64,000 bases of DNA from Pseudarthrobacter oxydans. GTDB lineage: Bacteria; Actinomycetota; Actinomycetes; Actinomycetales; Micrococcaceae. The position numbers and the translations under genes were made by a program. Position 1 is the first letter of the stretch, and each line of letters starts with the position of its first letter. The DNA lies in NCBI RefSeq assembly GCF_013314975.1, contig NZ_JABTYH010000002.1, positions 216,558 to 280,557 on the forward strand. The letters run 5' to 3'. The notes under the pieces are model-generated. The model made no database searches. It was given only the letters and a program-made list of their open reading frames with translations, and was not told the DNA's origin. Shown piece after piece: positions 8,652-17,591 of this stretch.

Positions 8652-9260
8652 ATGGAGATCATCCGCTTTGCCGACCTTAAACCTGAACCGTGGCGCAACG
8701 GCGGTGGGGTAACACGCCAGATCGCGGGCCATTCCGGCGTCGGCTCCGGACACGACGGCGGGTGGGACTGGCGGGTCAGCATCGCCGAGGTGGGCAAGGC
8801 CGGGGAGTTCTCGCCGTTTCCCGGAATGGAGCGGGTGCTCACCGTGGTTGAAGGCGAGCTCCTGCTGCTTACCGTGGATGGCGCTGAACATCCCCTCGAA
8901 AAGTACCGCGCGTTCCGGTTCCCCGGCGGGGCCGAGACCACCTGCGCCCTCCCCACGGGGGACGTCCGCAACCTCAACGTCATCACCCGGGCCGGGAAGT
9001 ACAAGGGCTTTACGTCCATCATTGAGCTCTCGAAGAAACGGGCCCATCCCCTTTTCGCCGGCCAACTGGGCGTCCTGCTGCAGGGCCAGGCGACTGCCTC
9101 TTCCCCTGCCGCCCCTGGCGCTGCCTCTGCCGGGTCCGGGGCGCTGGGGCCGGTGGCCCTGGACCGCTACGACGCAGTGGTGGGCTCGGACAGCGGTTCC
9201 CCGGAGGTCCTGGGCCGCGGCTTCCTGGCCGTTGTGTCCATCGATGAAATTACTGGCTGA
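8652..9260 (+). CDS. HutD/Ves family protein
   Basis: Cupin-type protein of 202 residues. Family motifs are clear: LKPEPWRNGGGVTRQIA at the start, DWRVSIAEVGKAGEFSPFPGMERVLTVVEG, then YRAFRFPGGAETTC. HutD proteins are found beside histidine-degradation genes and bind small ligands such as formylglutamate-like molecules, but no hut genes are present here, so the role is open. An Ala/Ser/Pro-rich stretch (about 150-165) is a lineage-specific insert. Its last 11 bases overlap the end of the convergent Gfo/Idh gene. Confidence 0.86.
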   Translation: MEIIRFADLKPEPWRNGGGVTRQIAGHSGVGSGHDGGWDWRVSIAEVGKAGEFSPFPGMERVLTVVEGELLLLTVDGAEHPLEKYRAFRFPGGAETTCALPTGDVRNLNVITRAGKYKGFTSIIELSKKRAHPLFAGQLGVLLQGQATASSPAAPGAASAGSGALGPVALDRYDAVVGSDSGSPEVLGRGFLAVVSIDEITG

Positions 9261-10593
9261 GGCTGAAGCGCCCGACGTCCACTACGGCATGGTTCCGGCG
9301 CGCTTCCTCGGCGGCGAAGACGGCGGCGTGGCTGACCAGGGACTCGTCCAGTCCGGACACCACTCCTGACCAGTCCCCGCCGGCGAGCGCCGCAACCCAG
9401 GCGGAGATGAGGCCGCGGTCGCCGCCTTCGTGCTTTTCGCCCCGGACCTGCGGCACGGCGGCGGGCACGGGGTGGACAGTTGTTGATCCGGTCAGGAAGT
9501 CGTAGACGGAGATGGCTCCGGCTTCGATGGTGATCTCTCCGTGGCTGCCGAAGATGCGGGTCCGCCGGGGGCCCGCGGCGGTGAAGGCCGTGGCGGTGAA
9601 CGCGGCGGTTGTGCCGTCCTCGTATTCGATGTTCACCACCTGGTGGTCCACGACGTCGTTGTCCGAGAAATAGACGCAGCGGCCGTAGGGGCCCGTGGCC
9701 AGGGCGTGCAGCAGTGATTCGGGGGTGCCACCCGGATCCACGACGTCGGCGAAGTACGCCCGTGCCGGGTCCGGCCTGCCGCCGTTCGATGGCCGCCCGG
9801 CGCCGTAGATCTTCAGTGCGGAGTAGGGGCAGCTTGGTTCAGCCGGGCAGTCGGTGCAGCGCCGGGTTGCGCCTTCCGGCGCCCCCTCGGGACGGAAGTG
9901 GGCCAGCTGCCCGAAGGAGGATACCCGCAGGGGCCTGCTGCCGATGATGAAGGAGAGCCAGTCGACGTCGTGCGTGCACTTGGCCAGCAGGAACGGACTT
10001 GATTTCTCCTCGCGGCGCCAGTTCCCGCGGACGTAGGAATGCGCGAAGTGCCAGAACCCAACGGGCTCCAGGTGCTGGACGGAGATAATGCGGCCAACTG
10101 CCCCGCCGGCCAGGAGTTGCTTGAGCAGTGCCGTCAGCGGGGTGTAGCGCAGCACGTGGCAGACCGTTGCCCTGGTGCCGGTTTCACGGCTGAGGCGGTC
10201 AAGTTCGGCGCAGCCTGCGGGGTCGGCGGCGACGGGTTTTTCCAGGAGGATCTGGTAGCCGTGGGCTGCGGCTGCTGCGAAGGGGCCCGCATGTTCACGG
10301 TCCGGTGTGGCGATGATGATGCCGTCGGCGGGCAGGCGGCCGGCCAGCATCGCCTGCCAGTTGTCGAAAACCCCGTTGTCCGGGACACCGAGTTCCTTCG
10401 CCAGGGGGCCGCGCAGCTCGGCGCGCGGCTCGGCAAGGCCCACCACGGTGGCCCGGCCGGTGGCGGCGGCGAGGCGGGCGTACGCGGCGCCCCTGGCTCC
10501 GGCGCCGGCGATGAGGAGGCGCACCGTGCCTGCGTGCCTGCCGGCCGCGCTGTCGCCGTCGTTTACGGGGAGCCCCTGCGGCAGGGCGCCCAC
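9250..10593 (-). CDS. Gfo/Idh/MocA family NAD(P)-dependent oxidoreductase with a Cys cluster
   Basis: Predicted sugar or cyclitol dehydrogenase of 447 residues. The N-terminal Rossmann fold begins RLLIAGAGARGAAYARLAAA (about 25-44) and holds IIIATPDREHAG and the catalytic-lysine motif EKPVA. The C-terminal domain has GGDRGLISAWVAAL. An unusual internal segment, CTDCPAEPSCPYSALKIY (about 240-257), looks like a metal-binding cysteine cluster. Start is GTG at 10593, three bases after the stop of the upstream hydrolase gene, so it is the last gene of the sugar-transport operon. It probably oxidises the sugar released by that hydrolase; the substrate is not known. Confidence 0.85.
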   Translation of the reverse strand: MGALPQGLPVNDGDSAAGRHAGTVRLLIAGAGARGAAYARLAAATGRATVVGLAEPRAELRGPLAKELGVPDNGVFDNWQAMLAGRLPADGIIIATPDREHAGPFAAAAAHGYQILLEKPVAADPAGCAELDRLSRETGTRATVCHVLRYTPLTALLKQLLAGGAVGRIISVQHLEPVGFWHFAHSYVRGNWRREEKSSPFLLAKCTHDVDWLSFIIGSRPLRVSSFGQLAHFRPEGAPEGATRRCTDCPAEPSCPYSALKIYGAGRPSNGGRPDPARAYFADVVDPGGTPESLLHALATGPYGRCVYFSDNDVVDHQVVNIEYEDGTTAAFTATAFTAAGPRRTRIFGSHGEITIEAGAISVYDFLTGSTTVHPVPAAVPQVRGEKHEGGDRGLISAWVAALAGGDWSGVVSGLDESLVSHAAVFAAEEARRNHAVVDVGRFSLSQ

Positions 10594-10596
10594 GGG

Positions 10597-11961
10597 TCAG
10601 CCGTTCCCGGGATCGGCAAGCCATTCCAGTGCCACGGCCGCTGTCCACGACTGGTCCATGCTGCCCAGCGGTTCACCGGTGAAGGGTTCGTAGTACTCAC
10701 CGAAGTGGCCCTCCATGAGCTGGGCGAGGGAGGCCTCGCGCAGTTGGTGGTAGCGCTTCCCGTCGCCGCGCCTGCGCAGGCAGTGGGCCAGGTACCAGTT
10801 CATCACCGGCCACACCGGTCCCCGCCAGTACTGCCGGGGCTTCAATCCTTCGTACGTGGTGGACGTGGAGGCCGGGAGCGGGAAGGCCAGGCGAGGGTCT
10901 CCGGTCCAGTCCGGCCCCTCGAAGATCTCCAGTTGCCTGTCGAGGAGGGCCTGGTCCGCGGTGGAAACCAGGGGTGCGAACCCGGCGATGGTGGGCGGTC
11001 CAATCCATTCGCCCGTCAGCACATCCCTGTCCCGCGCCAGTCCGGTCTCCGCATTCACGGTCGCGTCGACGCCGTCGCGGAATTCCCTGGCCCACTGCCG
11101 CAGCTGGGGCGCTTCCTCGGGCAGGCCGAATTGTTCAGCCAGCACGGCAAGGTCCTCGCTGGCCGCGGCAAAGATCGCCGACATGAAGACATCCTTGACC
11201 TGGAAGGACATCACCGCCGGCAGCCGGGCGTCGTCGAACCCCACGTCGGCCATCTGCTGCACCAGCCACAGGTAGCGGCTGTACTCCTCGTCGCTGGGAC
11301 GCTGGCTGTGGTCGGTGACCTTGAGCGTGTCCGTGCGGACAAAGGGCTCCATGTTGCCGGGCTGGACCCTGGAGTACGGGCCGTCGAAACGCGGCGAGTT
11401 GTCCATCCCGGACTCCCAGCCGTGGTAGATGGTGAGCAGGCCCGAGCCGTCCCCGCCGCGGGCGCTCCGGAGCCAGGCGTGCCAGTCGATCCAGTGCGGC
11501 AGGGTCCGCCGGGTGAATTCCTCCGCGAGCCTGGCATCCTCGCCGCCGGCCGCCGTCGCGCGTTCCACGATGCGGCGCAGCATGGTGGCGTGGACCGGCG
11601 GCTGGCAGATCCCGCTGGACTGCACGCCCTCCGGCGAAACGCCGCGGGTCCCCCAACGGTCCACGTCGGGGAAGTAGCCGGGGACGTCGGAGAACACGAT
11701 GTGCGGGATCATCCCGCTCTTCCACTGCGCGGCCACGAGGTAGTCCAGCTCCTGCAGGGCGCGGGCCACGCTCACGGTGGAGAGGCCGGTGGCCACGAAG
11801 GCGGCATCCCAGCTCCACATGTGCGGGTAGAGGTTCGGCGCCGCCGTGACCATGGTGCCGATGTCGTTGGCTGCCAGGACGTCCCTTGCCCGGCTCCCCA
11901 GTTCCTCAAGGGTGCGGATTGGATAGCTGTCTCCGCTGTTCCCTTCCGGCGCCTGGCTCAT
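10597..11961 (-). CDS. GH63-like glycoside hydrolase (glucosyl/mannosylglycerate hydrolase type)
   Basis: Cytoplasmic alpha-glycosidase of 454 residues with an (alpha/alpha)6 barrel. It resembles the GH63 branch of glucosylglycerate and mannosylglycerate hydrolases: LYPHMWSWDAAFVATGL near the start, the acid-residue motif HGWESGMDNSPRFDGPY (about 185-201), GLKPRQYWRGPVWPVMNW and the base-residue region EYYEPFTGEPLGSMDQSW near the end. There is no signal peptide, so it acts on imported substrate. Its ATG overlaps the ATPase gene by four bases. With the ABC importer upstream and the oxidoreductase downstream it forms an uptake-and-cleavage operon; glycosylglycerate is an inference from family resemblance only. 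Confidence 0.84.
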   Translation of the reverse strand: MSQAPEGNSGDSYPIRTLEELGSRARDVLAANDIGTMVTAAPNLYPHMWSWDAAFVATGLSTVSVARALQELDYLVAAQWKSGMIPHIVFSDVPGYFPDVDRWGTRGVSPEGVQSSGICQPPVHATMLRRIVERATAAGGEDARLAEEFTRRTLPHWIDWHAWLRSARGGDGSGLLTIYHGWESGMDNSPRFDGPYSRVQPGNMEPFVRTDTLKVTDHSQRPSDEEYSRYLWLVQQMADVGFDDARLPAVMSFQVKDVFMSAIFAAASEDLAVLAEQFGLPEEAPQLRQWAREFRDGVDATVNAETGLARDRDVLTGEWIGPPTIAGFAPLVSTADQALLDRQLEIFEGPDWTGDPRLAFPLPASTSTTYEGLKPRQYWRGPVWPVMNWYLAHCLRRRGDGKRYHQLREASLAQLMEGHFGEYYEPFTGEPLGSMDQSWTAAVALEWLADPGNG

Positions 11962-13046
11962 GCCGTCAATCCAAGCTGGGTTTCCGTGTCGAAGAACCGG
12001 ATTGCAGCCTGATCGAAGCGCAGCCCCACCTTTTCCCCCGAGGAGACCCGCACGGTGGAGGCCACCTGCACTTTGATGGTCTGCCCGCCCAGGTCCATGG
12101 TCAGCAGCGTGGCGTGTCCCAGCGGTTCCACCACTTCCACGGTGGCGTCCAGGGTTCCCGGCGTGCCGCGGTCCTCGAGATAGATGTTCTCCGCCCGGAT
12201 TCCGACCATCACGGGAAGGCCGCCGGACCGGGCTGCGGAGCGGGCCAGGAATTCGGGGGCCTCGGTACTTTGGCCGGCGACTTCCAGGGCGCCCTGCTGG
12301 GTGACGCGGCCCTCCAGGAAGTTCATGGGCGGTGAACCGATGAACCCTCCCACGAACCGGTCTGCGGGTTCCTCATAGACCGTGATGGGGTGGCCCAGCT
12401 GGGCGATCTGCCCCTTCTTCATCACGGCGACCCGGTCCGAGAGGCTCATGGCCTCCACCTGGTCATGGGTGACGTAAAGGGTGGTGGAGCCCAGCTGCTG
12501 GACGATCTTTTTCAGCTCCGCCCGGAAGTCGAGGCGCAGGAGCGCATCGAGGTTGGACAGGGGCTCGTCCATGAGCAGGACGTCGGCGTCCATGACGATG
12601 GCGCGTGCGACGGCGACGCGCTGCCGCTGCCCGCCCGACAGCTGGGCGGGATACCGGTCAAGGTAGGGGGTCAGCTGGAGCAGGTCCGCCGCCCACGCGA
12701 CCTTCTTCTCCAGTTCGTCCCGGGGAACCTTCTTCATGACCAGGCCGAACCCGATGTTGGTGCGGACCTTCCGGTGCGGGAAGACGGCGTAGGACTGGAA
12801 CACCATGGACAGGTTCCGGTCCTGCGGCGGCAGGTAAGTCACGTCCCTGCCGCCAATGGAGATGCTTCCCTCGTCCGGGAAGTCCAGTCCCGCCACCATG
12901 CGCAGCAGGGTGGTCTTTCCGCAGCCCGAAGGCCCCAGGAGCACCATGAACTCGCCCTCGGCAACATCAAGGGAAACGTTGTTGGTGGCCAGCTCGGTGC
13001 TGCCCGGGTAGGTCTTCTTGAGACCCTTGATCGAGATGTCAGCCAT
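11958..13046 (-). CDS. Sugar ABC transporter ATP-binding protein (MsmK/UgpC type)
   Basis: ATPase of 362 residues for the carbohydrate importer encoded just upstream. Walker A GPSGCGKT (about 38-45), signature [15 protein letters not shown], Walker B VLLMDEPLSNLD, switch VTHD, then a C-terminal TOBE region with GIRAENIYL and VEVVEPLGHATLLTMDLGG. The length and TOBE layout fit the MalK/MsmK/UgpC branch. ATG at 13046 is preceded by GAGAGG at a good distance; the longer reading to 13091 runs into the permease end and is rejected. It overlaps the hydrolase gene by four bases. Confidence 0.92.
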   Translation of the reverse strand: MADISIKGLKKTYPGSTELATNNVSLDVAEGEFMVLLGPSGCGKTTLLRMVAGLDFPDEGSISIGGRDVTYLPPQDRNLSMVFQSYAVFPHRKVRTNIGFGLVMKKVPRDELEKKVAWAADLLQLTPYLDRYPAQLSGGQRQRVAVARAIVMDADVLLMDEPLSNLDALLRLDFRAELKKIVQQLGSTTLYVTHDQVEAMSLSDRVAVMKKGQIAQLGHPITVYEEPADRFVGGFIGSPPMNFLEGRVTQQGALEVAGQSTEAPEFLARSAARSGGLPVMVGIRAENIYLEDRGTPGTLDATVEVVEPLGHATLLTMDLGGQTIKVQVASTVRVSSGEKVGLRFDQAAIRFFDTETQLGLTA

Positions 13047-13069
13047 GGAACAGCCTCTCTGGAACGCAC

Positions 13070-13954
13070 TCAGCGGATGGTGGAGCCCCACATGTTGGTG
13101 AGGTAGCGGCGCATGAAGAAGATGAAGATCAGTGCCGGGATCACCAGCAGGAAGCCGCCGGCGAACCGGTAGGCCAGCGGTGACTCGGCGAGGGAACTGA
13201 GGACCTGGGCCGGCAGGGTGCGCTGGTTCAGGGTAAGGATCGACGCTCCCAGCACCTCGTTCCAGGACATCACGAAGGTGAAGATCGAGGCCGCCGCGAT
13301 GCCCGGGATGGCCATGGGCATGACCACCTTGAGGAAGGCCTGCACCGGGCTGCAGCCGAAGATGCGGGCGGCTTCCTCGACGTCGCGCGGCACACCCAGG
13401 AACACCGAGGAGGTAATCAGGATGGTGGTGGGCAGTGCCAGTGCTGTGTGGAGCAGGACGACGGCCAGGACGCTGTCATACAGCCCGGTCTGGAGGAAGA
13501 GCTGGGCCAGCGGCACGGAAAGCACCACGATGGGCAGGGCCCGGGTGAAGAGCAGGAAGAGCTGGTACGGGTCCCTGCCGGGAAAGGCGAAACGCGCCAC
13601 CGCGTAACCGGCCGGGACGCCGATGATCAGGGACAGCAGGAGCGTGAAGATGCCCACCTGGACGGAATTGATGAGGCCGCCCAGGATGCCCGTGGATTGC
13701 AGGAACGTCTGCATGGTCTCAAGGGAGAAGTTGTTCGGGATGAAGCTCAGCGGGAACTCCTGCAGGGCCGCCCTGCTGGAGGTGGCTGACAGGGCGATCA
13801 GGTAGATCGGCAGCGCCATGAAAAGCGTGATGAGGATGCAGCCCACCTGGAGCAGGATCCGGTTCCGGCGCCGTCTAGCCAGCGGCCTGCGGTCCACCTC
13901 CGGCGCTGGGCGGTCTGCCGGGGCCGTTGCCTTGTTGGTGGTGGCGTGGCTCAT
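13070..13954 (-). CDS. Carbohydrate ABC transporter permease (MalG-type)
   Basis: Inner-membrane permease of 294 residues with six hydrophobic segments. The MalG-type EAA loop is DVEEAARIFGCSPVQAFLKVVMPMAIPG (about 195-222). The end, FIFFMRRYLTNMWGSTIR, is typical of CUT1 permeases. ATG at 13954 overlaps the stop of the other permease (ATGA). A longer reading to 14218 lies in the wrong frame over that gene. A 23-base spacer separates it from the ATPase. Confidence 0.92.
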   Translation of the reverse strand: MSHATTNKATAPADRPAPEVDRRPLARRRRNRILLQVGCILITLFMALPIYLIALSATSSRAALQEFPLSFIPNNFSLETMQTFLQSTGILGGLINSVQVGIFTLLLSLIIGVPAGYAVARFAFPGRDPYQLFLLFTRALPIVVLSVPLAQLFLQTGLYDSVLAVVLLHTALALPTTILITSSVFLGVPRDVEEAARIFGCSPVQAFLKVVMPMAIPGIAAASIFTFVMSWNEVLGASILTLNQRTLPAQVLSSLAESPLAYRFAGGFLLVIPALIFIFFMRRYLTNMWGSTIR

Positions 13955-14865
13955 CGCGGGGCCTCCGACTGGTCTTTCAGGAGCTTGAGGTATCCGACGG
14001 CGGTGACCATGGACACAGCCATTACCACCAGGGCCAGGGCCGATGCCACGTTGGCGTCCTGTAGCCCGGTGTACCAGCGGTAGGTCTCGCCGACCACCAG
14101 CGGGAAGTTCTGCCCGGTGAGTGCCAGTGCCACCGCGAAGGTCTGGAAGGCCAGGATGGTCCGCAGGATCAGTGCGGTCTGGAGGCTGGGACGCAGCAAC
14201 GGCAGGGTCACGTGCCACAGCCGGTCCCAGAAGCCGGCCCCGAAGACGCCGGCCGCCTCCTCATAGTCCTTGGGGATGGACTGCAGCCCGGCAACGACGA
14301 TCACGAACACCAGCGACGTTGCCCGCCAGACTTCCGCGATCAGCACGGCCATGAACATGGAGGCGTAGTTGTCGTAGGCGAGCCACGAGACCGGCTCAAG
14401 GCCCACGGAGGCAAGCACGGAGTTCAGGTACCCGCGGTCCGTGAAGACCGTCAGCCAGACCAGGCCGGCGGCAAGGTCGCTGACCGCCAGGGGGATGGCC
14501 CAGATATAGAAGTACACCGAGGACCCGCGCGGTTTGGCCCGGATCAGCAGGGCCATGGCCAGCGCCAGGACGAACTGGATCGGAATCATCACCACGATCA
14601 GCAGCAGGGTGTTGCCCACTGAAGACCAGAAGTAGGGGTCCTGCGCCATCCGGGTGAAATTCGCCGTCGTCAGTCCTTCCGGGCCGCCAAACGCCTGGAG
14701 GATGCCGCTGACCATGGGCCAGCCGAACAGCAGGGTCATGAAAACGATGGACGGGGCAATCAGCAGCATTGCCGCCGAGGTTCCGCTCCTCCGCGGCGGC
14801 CGGCCGCGCGGCCTTGCGGGCCGGGGCCGGGGCCTTACGGCAGCGGGTGCGTCCGGGGAAGCCAT
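13951..14865 (-). CDS. Carbohydrate ABC transporter permease (MalF-type)
   Basis: Inner-membrane permease of 304 residues. After a basic, Pro/Arg-rich cytoplasmic start there are six membrane segments, beginning AAMLLIAPSIVFMTLLFGWP. The EAA loop is DYEEAAGVFGAGFWDRLWHV (about 200-219). ATG at 14865 shares a base with the stop of the binding-protein gene (TGATG), and its own stop overlaps the next permease, so all genes of this operon are tightly coupled. Substrate is presumed a sugar or glycoside. Confidence 0.91.
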   Translation of the reverse strand: MASPDAPAAVRPRPRPARPRGRPPRRSGTSAAMLLIAPSIVFMTLLFGWPMVSGILQAFGGPEGLTTANFTRMAQDPYFWSSVGNTLLLIVVMIPIQFVLALAMALLIRAKPRGSSVYFYIWAIPLAVSDLAAGLVWLTVFTDRGYLNSVLASVGLEPVSWLAYDNYASMFMAVLIAEVWRATSLVFVIVVAGLQSIPKDYEEAAGVFGAGFWDRLWHVTLPLLRPSLQTALILRTILAFQTFAVALALTGQNFPLVVGETYRWYTGLQDANVASALALVVMAVSMVTAVGYLKLLKDQSEAPR

Positions 14866-16196
14866 CACGCAACCCTGCACTGGTCAGCGTCGGGATCCGG
14901 GGCCCAGCAGGGAACATTCAGCGTGTCCATGATGCTGGCCAGCTCCGCCCCTTGGCGGTCCAGCGTCGCCTTGACGTCTGCGTTGTTCAGGCAGATCTCC
15001 TGGAAGCAGTTCTTGAACAGCTGCGAGACCTGCGGGTCCTTGTCGCCCAGGCCCACCGGCGGGAGCGCAAGGATGGCGTCCGGAGCTTCCTGCTGCGCCT
15101 TGACGGCCTTGGCCTCGAGGGCGATACCGCCCGGGAGGTCGCTTCCAATATCCGCCTCCACCACCGGGAAGAAAGCATTGGACTTCAGCGTCTCGATTTG
15201 CGCCTCCGGCTTCGACAATGCCTTGATCAGCTCGAAGGCCTTGTCCTTTTCCGGCGAACCCTGGGGGACGGCCATGCCGCCGACGACGAGCAGGTAGCCC
15301 TTGCCCTTCGGACCGGACGGGGCGGGCACCATCAGCCAGTCGTCGGGCTTGTCCTGGACCGCGTTGATGAGGCGTGCCACGTGGTCCCACGCCACCAGGA
15401 CTTCCCCGTTGCCCAGCGGCTCCTGCATGAAGTCGTAATTGGCGGAGGCCGGATTCATGTTGGCCCACAGGTCGCGCATGTACGTCCAGGCGGTGACGGC
15501 ATCGGCGTTGCGGAACGTGGTGATCTGCCCGCCGGTGAAGCTTGGGAGCAGGAAGCCCTGGTAGAAGCGGTGGTGAAGGCCCTTCGGCCCGGCGGGAATG
15601 CCGAACACAGGGCGCCCCCCGTTCGCCGCCTTGGCTGCCTGGGCCCACGCCAGGAAGTTTTCGTAGGTGAGGTTGTTGACGTCGGCGCCAGACGGCAGCC
15701 ACTCCAGCGCCTTCTTGTTGACCGCCACCACATACGTCGCCTGGATCCAGGGGATGTACCGGGGAGAATCCGTTCCGAGCTTTGCCAGCTCCAGCAGGTC
15801 ATCGGAATAGCCAGCAGACGAAAGGTCGCTGGTCAGGGAGCTGAGGTCCTCGAACTGGGACGCGAAGGGGATGAGGTCGCTGTGCAGGCCCGCTGCAATG
15901 CCTATTTCAACCTTCCCTGCGGCAAGCTGGGACTTCAGGGTGGTGTTGAAGATGCCGGTGTCCACGGGGTTGTAGGCCACCTGGATATCGCCGGCGAACT
16001 TCTTCAGCGTGGCTTCATATTTCTGCCTCTCCTCCACGGGGGAGAACTGGGTGGAAAGGAAGTTGACCGACCCTTCCCCTCCGCTCCCGCTGGTGTTCAC
16101 GCCGCAGGCTGCCAGCAGGGGGCCGGTGGCCAGGGCCATCAACCCTCCCTTCAGCATGGTCCGCCGGCTGAGGTCACGGTGGGCAAGATCCGACAT
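14865..16196 (-). CDS. Sugar ABC transporter substrate-binding lipoprotein
   Basis: Extracellular binding protein of 443 residues (solute-binding family 1). The N-terminus has a twin-arginine-like SRRTMLKGG followed by a hydrophobic stretch and lipobox LAAC (Cys about 31), so it is a lipoprotein, possibly exported folded by Tat. The body carries family-1 features such as ALEWLPSGADVNNLTYENF and FMQEPLGNGEVLVAWDHVA. It is the first gene of the importer operon; a GCAGGAGG ribosome site precedes ATG 16196. It diverges from the ROK regulator with a palindrome-rich gap between them. Confidence 0.9.
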   Translation of the reverse strand: MSDLAHRDLSRRTMLKGGLMALATGPLLAACGVNTSGSGGEGSVNFLSTQFSPVEERQKYEATLKKFAGDIQVAYNPVDTGIFNTTLKSQLAAGKVEIGIAAGLHSDLIPFASQFEDLSSLTSDLSSAGYSDDLLELAKLGTDSPRYIPWIQATYVVAVNKKALEWLPSGADVNNLTYENFLAWAQAAKAANGGRPVFGIPAGPKGLHHRFYQGFLLPSFTGGQITTFRNADAVTAWTYMRDLWANMNPASANYDFMQEPLGNGEVLVAWDHVARLINAVQDKPDDWLMVPAPSGPKGKGYLLVVGGMAVPQGSPEKDKAFELIKALSKPEAQIETLKSNAFFPVVEADIGSDLPGGIALEAKAVKAQQEAPDAILALPPVGLGDKDPQVSQLFKNCFQEICLNNADVKATLDRQGAELASIMDTLNVPCWAPDPDADQCRVA

Positions 16197-16237
16197 TGGA
16201 ACCTCCTGCTGCGAGGGCAGATAGTATTTTTGTCTGG

Positions 16238-16260
16238 TGATCGATCATAATTGTGTGATC
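16238..16260. promoter_or_regulatory. Putative ROK operator between the sugar operon and its regulator
   Basis: TGATCGATCA (16238-16247) is a perfect 10-base palindrome. It overlaps a second inverted repeat, GATCA-N8-TGATC (16243-16260). Both lie in the 76-bp gap between the divergent binding-protein and ROK genes, where a local repressor should bind. Nothing in the sequence proves which protein binds. Confidence 0.5.
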
Positions 16261-16272
16261 TAGACCACGTCA

Positions 16273-17505
16273 ATGGCCAGGCCGCGGCGCGGGCAGGCCA
16301 CCTACGCAAAGGAAGCGGGCAGGATGACCCAGCAGAGGACGCTCGTCGGGGGCTCAGGCCAACCTCCCGCGGGTCCTGCCACCAGCGCCGGCCACGTCCT
16401 CCAGCTCCTGCGGTCAAGCACCGCCGGATACAGCCGGGCGGACCTGCTGGACATTACCGGCATGGCCCGGTCCACCCTTTATGAGCGGCTGGACGCCCTT
16501 TTCGCTGCGGGCCTGGTCTATGAATCCACGCCGCTGCGCTCCCAGCGCGGCAGGCCGCCCCGGGCCCTCCGCTTCGATGACCGCAACAAGCTGGTCCTCG
16601 CGATCGAGATCGGGCACACCCACGCCAGCATCCACCTCCTGTCCCTGGGCCGGGACATCGTGGCCTCCGCCCGGCTGCCAATCCAGATCAGCCAGCCCCA
16701 GGAAGGCGTGGCCGGCGCTGTCATCGAGGAGTCCCTGCGGCTCCTCGACGGGCGGCAGCCGGTGGGAGCAGGAGTGGGGCTGCCTGCCCCGGTGGACCCC
16801 CTCCACCGGCTGGGCCTGGAACGCACCGTCCTCGCCCACTGGGACCTGCAGCGCCTGCAGGACGTCATGGAGGCGAGGCTCGACTGCCCGGTCCTGCTGG
16901 AAAATGACGCCCGTTCGATGGCGGTCGGCGAGGTCCGGGAGCCGCTCGAGTCCCTCGTGGCAGTGAAGGTCAGCACCGGCGTCGGCTCCGGCATCATTGT
17001 GCGGGGAGCCCTGGTCCGCGGCGCCCACGGTGCCGCCGGGGACATCGGGCACGTGCGGATTCCCGAGGCCGCGGGCCGCCGCTGCCGCTGCGGCCGGGAC
17101 GGCTGCCTCGCGGCGGCGGCGTCAGGACGCGCGCTCCTCGCGGCACCGGAACTTGCCGGCTACGGCACCCTGCGCCGGCTCGTTGATGCGTGCGGCAGCG
17201 ATCCCGCCGTGCGTTCCGCCGTCACGGAAGCCGGGCGGGTACTGGGGCGCGCCCTCGCAGCGACGGTGGGGACGCTGAATCCCGGCCGGATCGCAGTGGG
17301 CGGACTCGTGGGCGTGCTTCCGGATTTCCTGGCGGCCTGCCGGCAGCAGATCCTCGACGACGCCTTTGAACCTTCCCTGGTGGACCTTGAGGTTGTCGCC
17401 GCGGACAGCCGGACGGCCACGGCTGTTGGACTGTGCAAGCTCGTGGAGGAGAGCCTTTACGCGCCGGAGCGGGTGGAACAGCTGCTGGCGCAGCGGGCCG
17501 GCTGA
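16273..17505 (+). CDS. ROK-family transcriptional regulator
   Basis: Sugar-responsive regulator of about 410 residues. The N-terminal part has a winged helix-turn-helix (AGHVLQLLRSSTAGYSRADLLDITGMARSTLYERLDALFAAG, about 40-80), followed by the ROK kinase-like domain: LVLAIEIGHTHASIHLL, VGLPAPVDP, VKVSTGVGSGIIVRGAL, AGDIGHVRI and the zinc-binding CRCGRDGC. ATG 16273 is preceded by TAGACC with six bases between (leaderless spacing); ATG 16324 is an alternative start. It is divergent from the sugar operon and very probably represses it until the sugar binds. Confidence 0.87.
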   Translation: MARPRRGQATYAKEAGRMTQQRTLVGGSGQPPAGPATSAGHVLQLLRSSTAGYSRADLLDITGMARSTLYERLDALFAAGLVYESTPLRSQRGRPPRALRFDDRNKLVLAIEIGHTHASIHLLSLGRDIVASARLPIQISQPQEGVAGAVIEESLRLLDGRQPVGAGVGLPAPVDPLHRLGLERTVLAHWDLQRLQDVMEARLDCPVLLENDARSMAVGEVREPLESLVAVKVSTGVGSGIIVRGALVRGAHGAAGDIGHVRIPEAAGRRCRCGRDGCLAAAASGRALLAAPELAGYGTLRRLVDACGSDPAVRSAVTEAGRVLGRALAATVGTLNPGRIAVGGLVGVLPDFLAACRQQILDDAFEPSLVDLEVVAADSRTATAVGLCKLVEESLYAPERVEQLLAQRAG

Positions 17506-17579
17506 GCAATTTGTCACAGGGCAGCCTTGCCTTGCAGAAGCAGAGCCTTTCCACACTGGTGGCCCACCCGGGCCGTCCC

Positions 17580-17585
17580 TAGACT
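17580..17585 (+). promoter_or_regulatory. -10 hexamer TAGACT of ferritin gene, leaderless spacing
   Basis: TAGACT, six bases (CGGGCT), then ATG at 17592. No ribosome site is visible. Confidence 0.55.
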
Positions 17586-17591
17586 CGGGCT

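Noticed and set aside
10039..12012. 657-residue open frame on the plus strand
   Set aside because: Antisense shadow of the oxidoreductase and GH63-like genes; no family motif and GC-driven openness only.
14769..16250. 493-residue open frame on the plus strand
   Set aside because: Runs antisense through the binding-protein gene; no recognisable domain.
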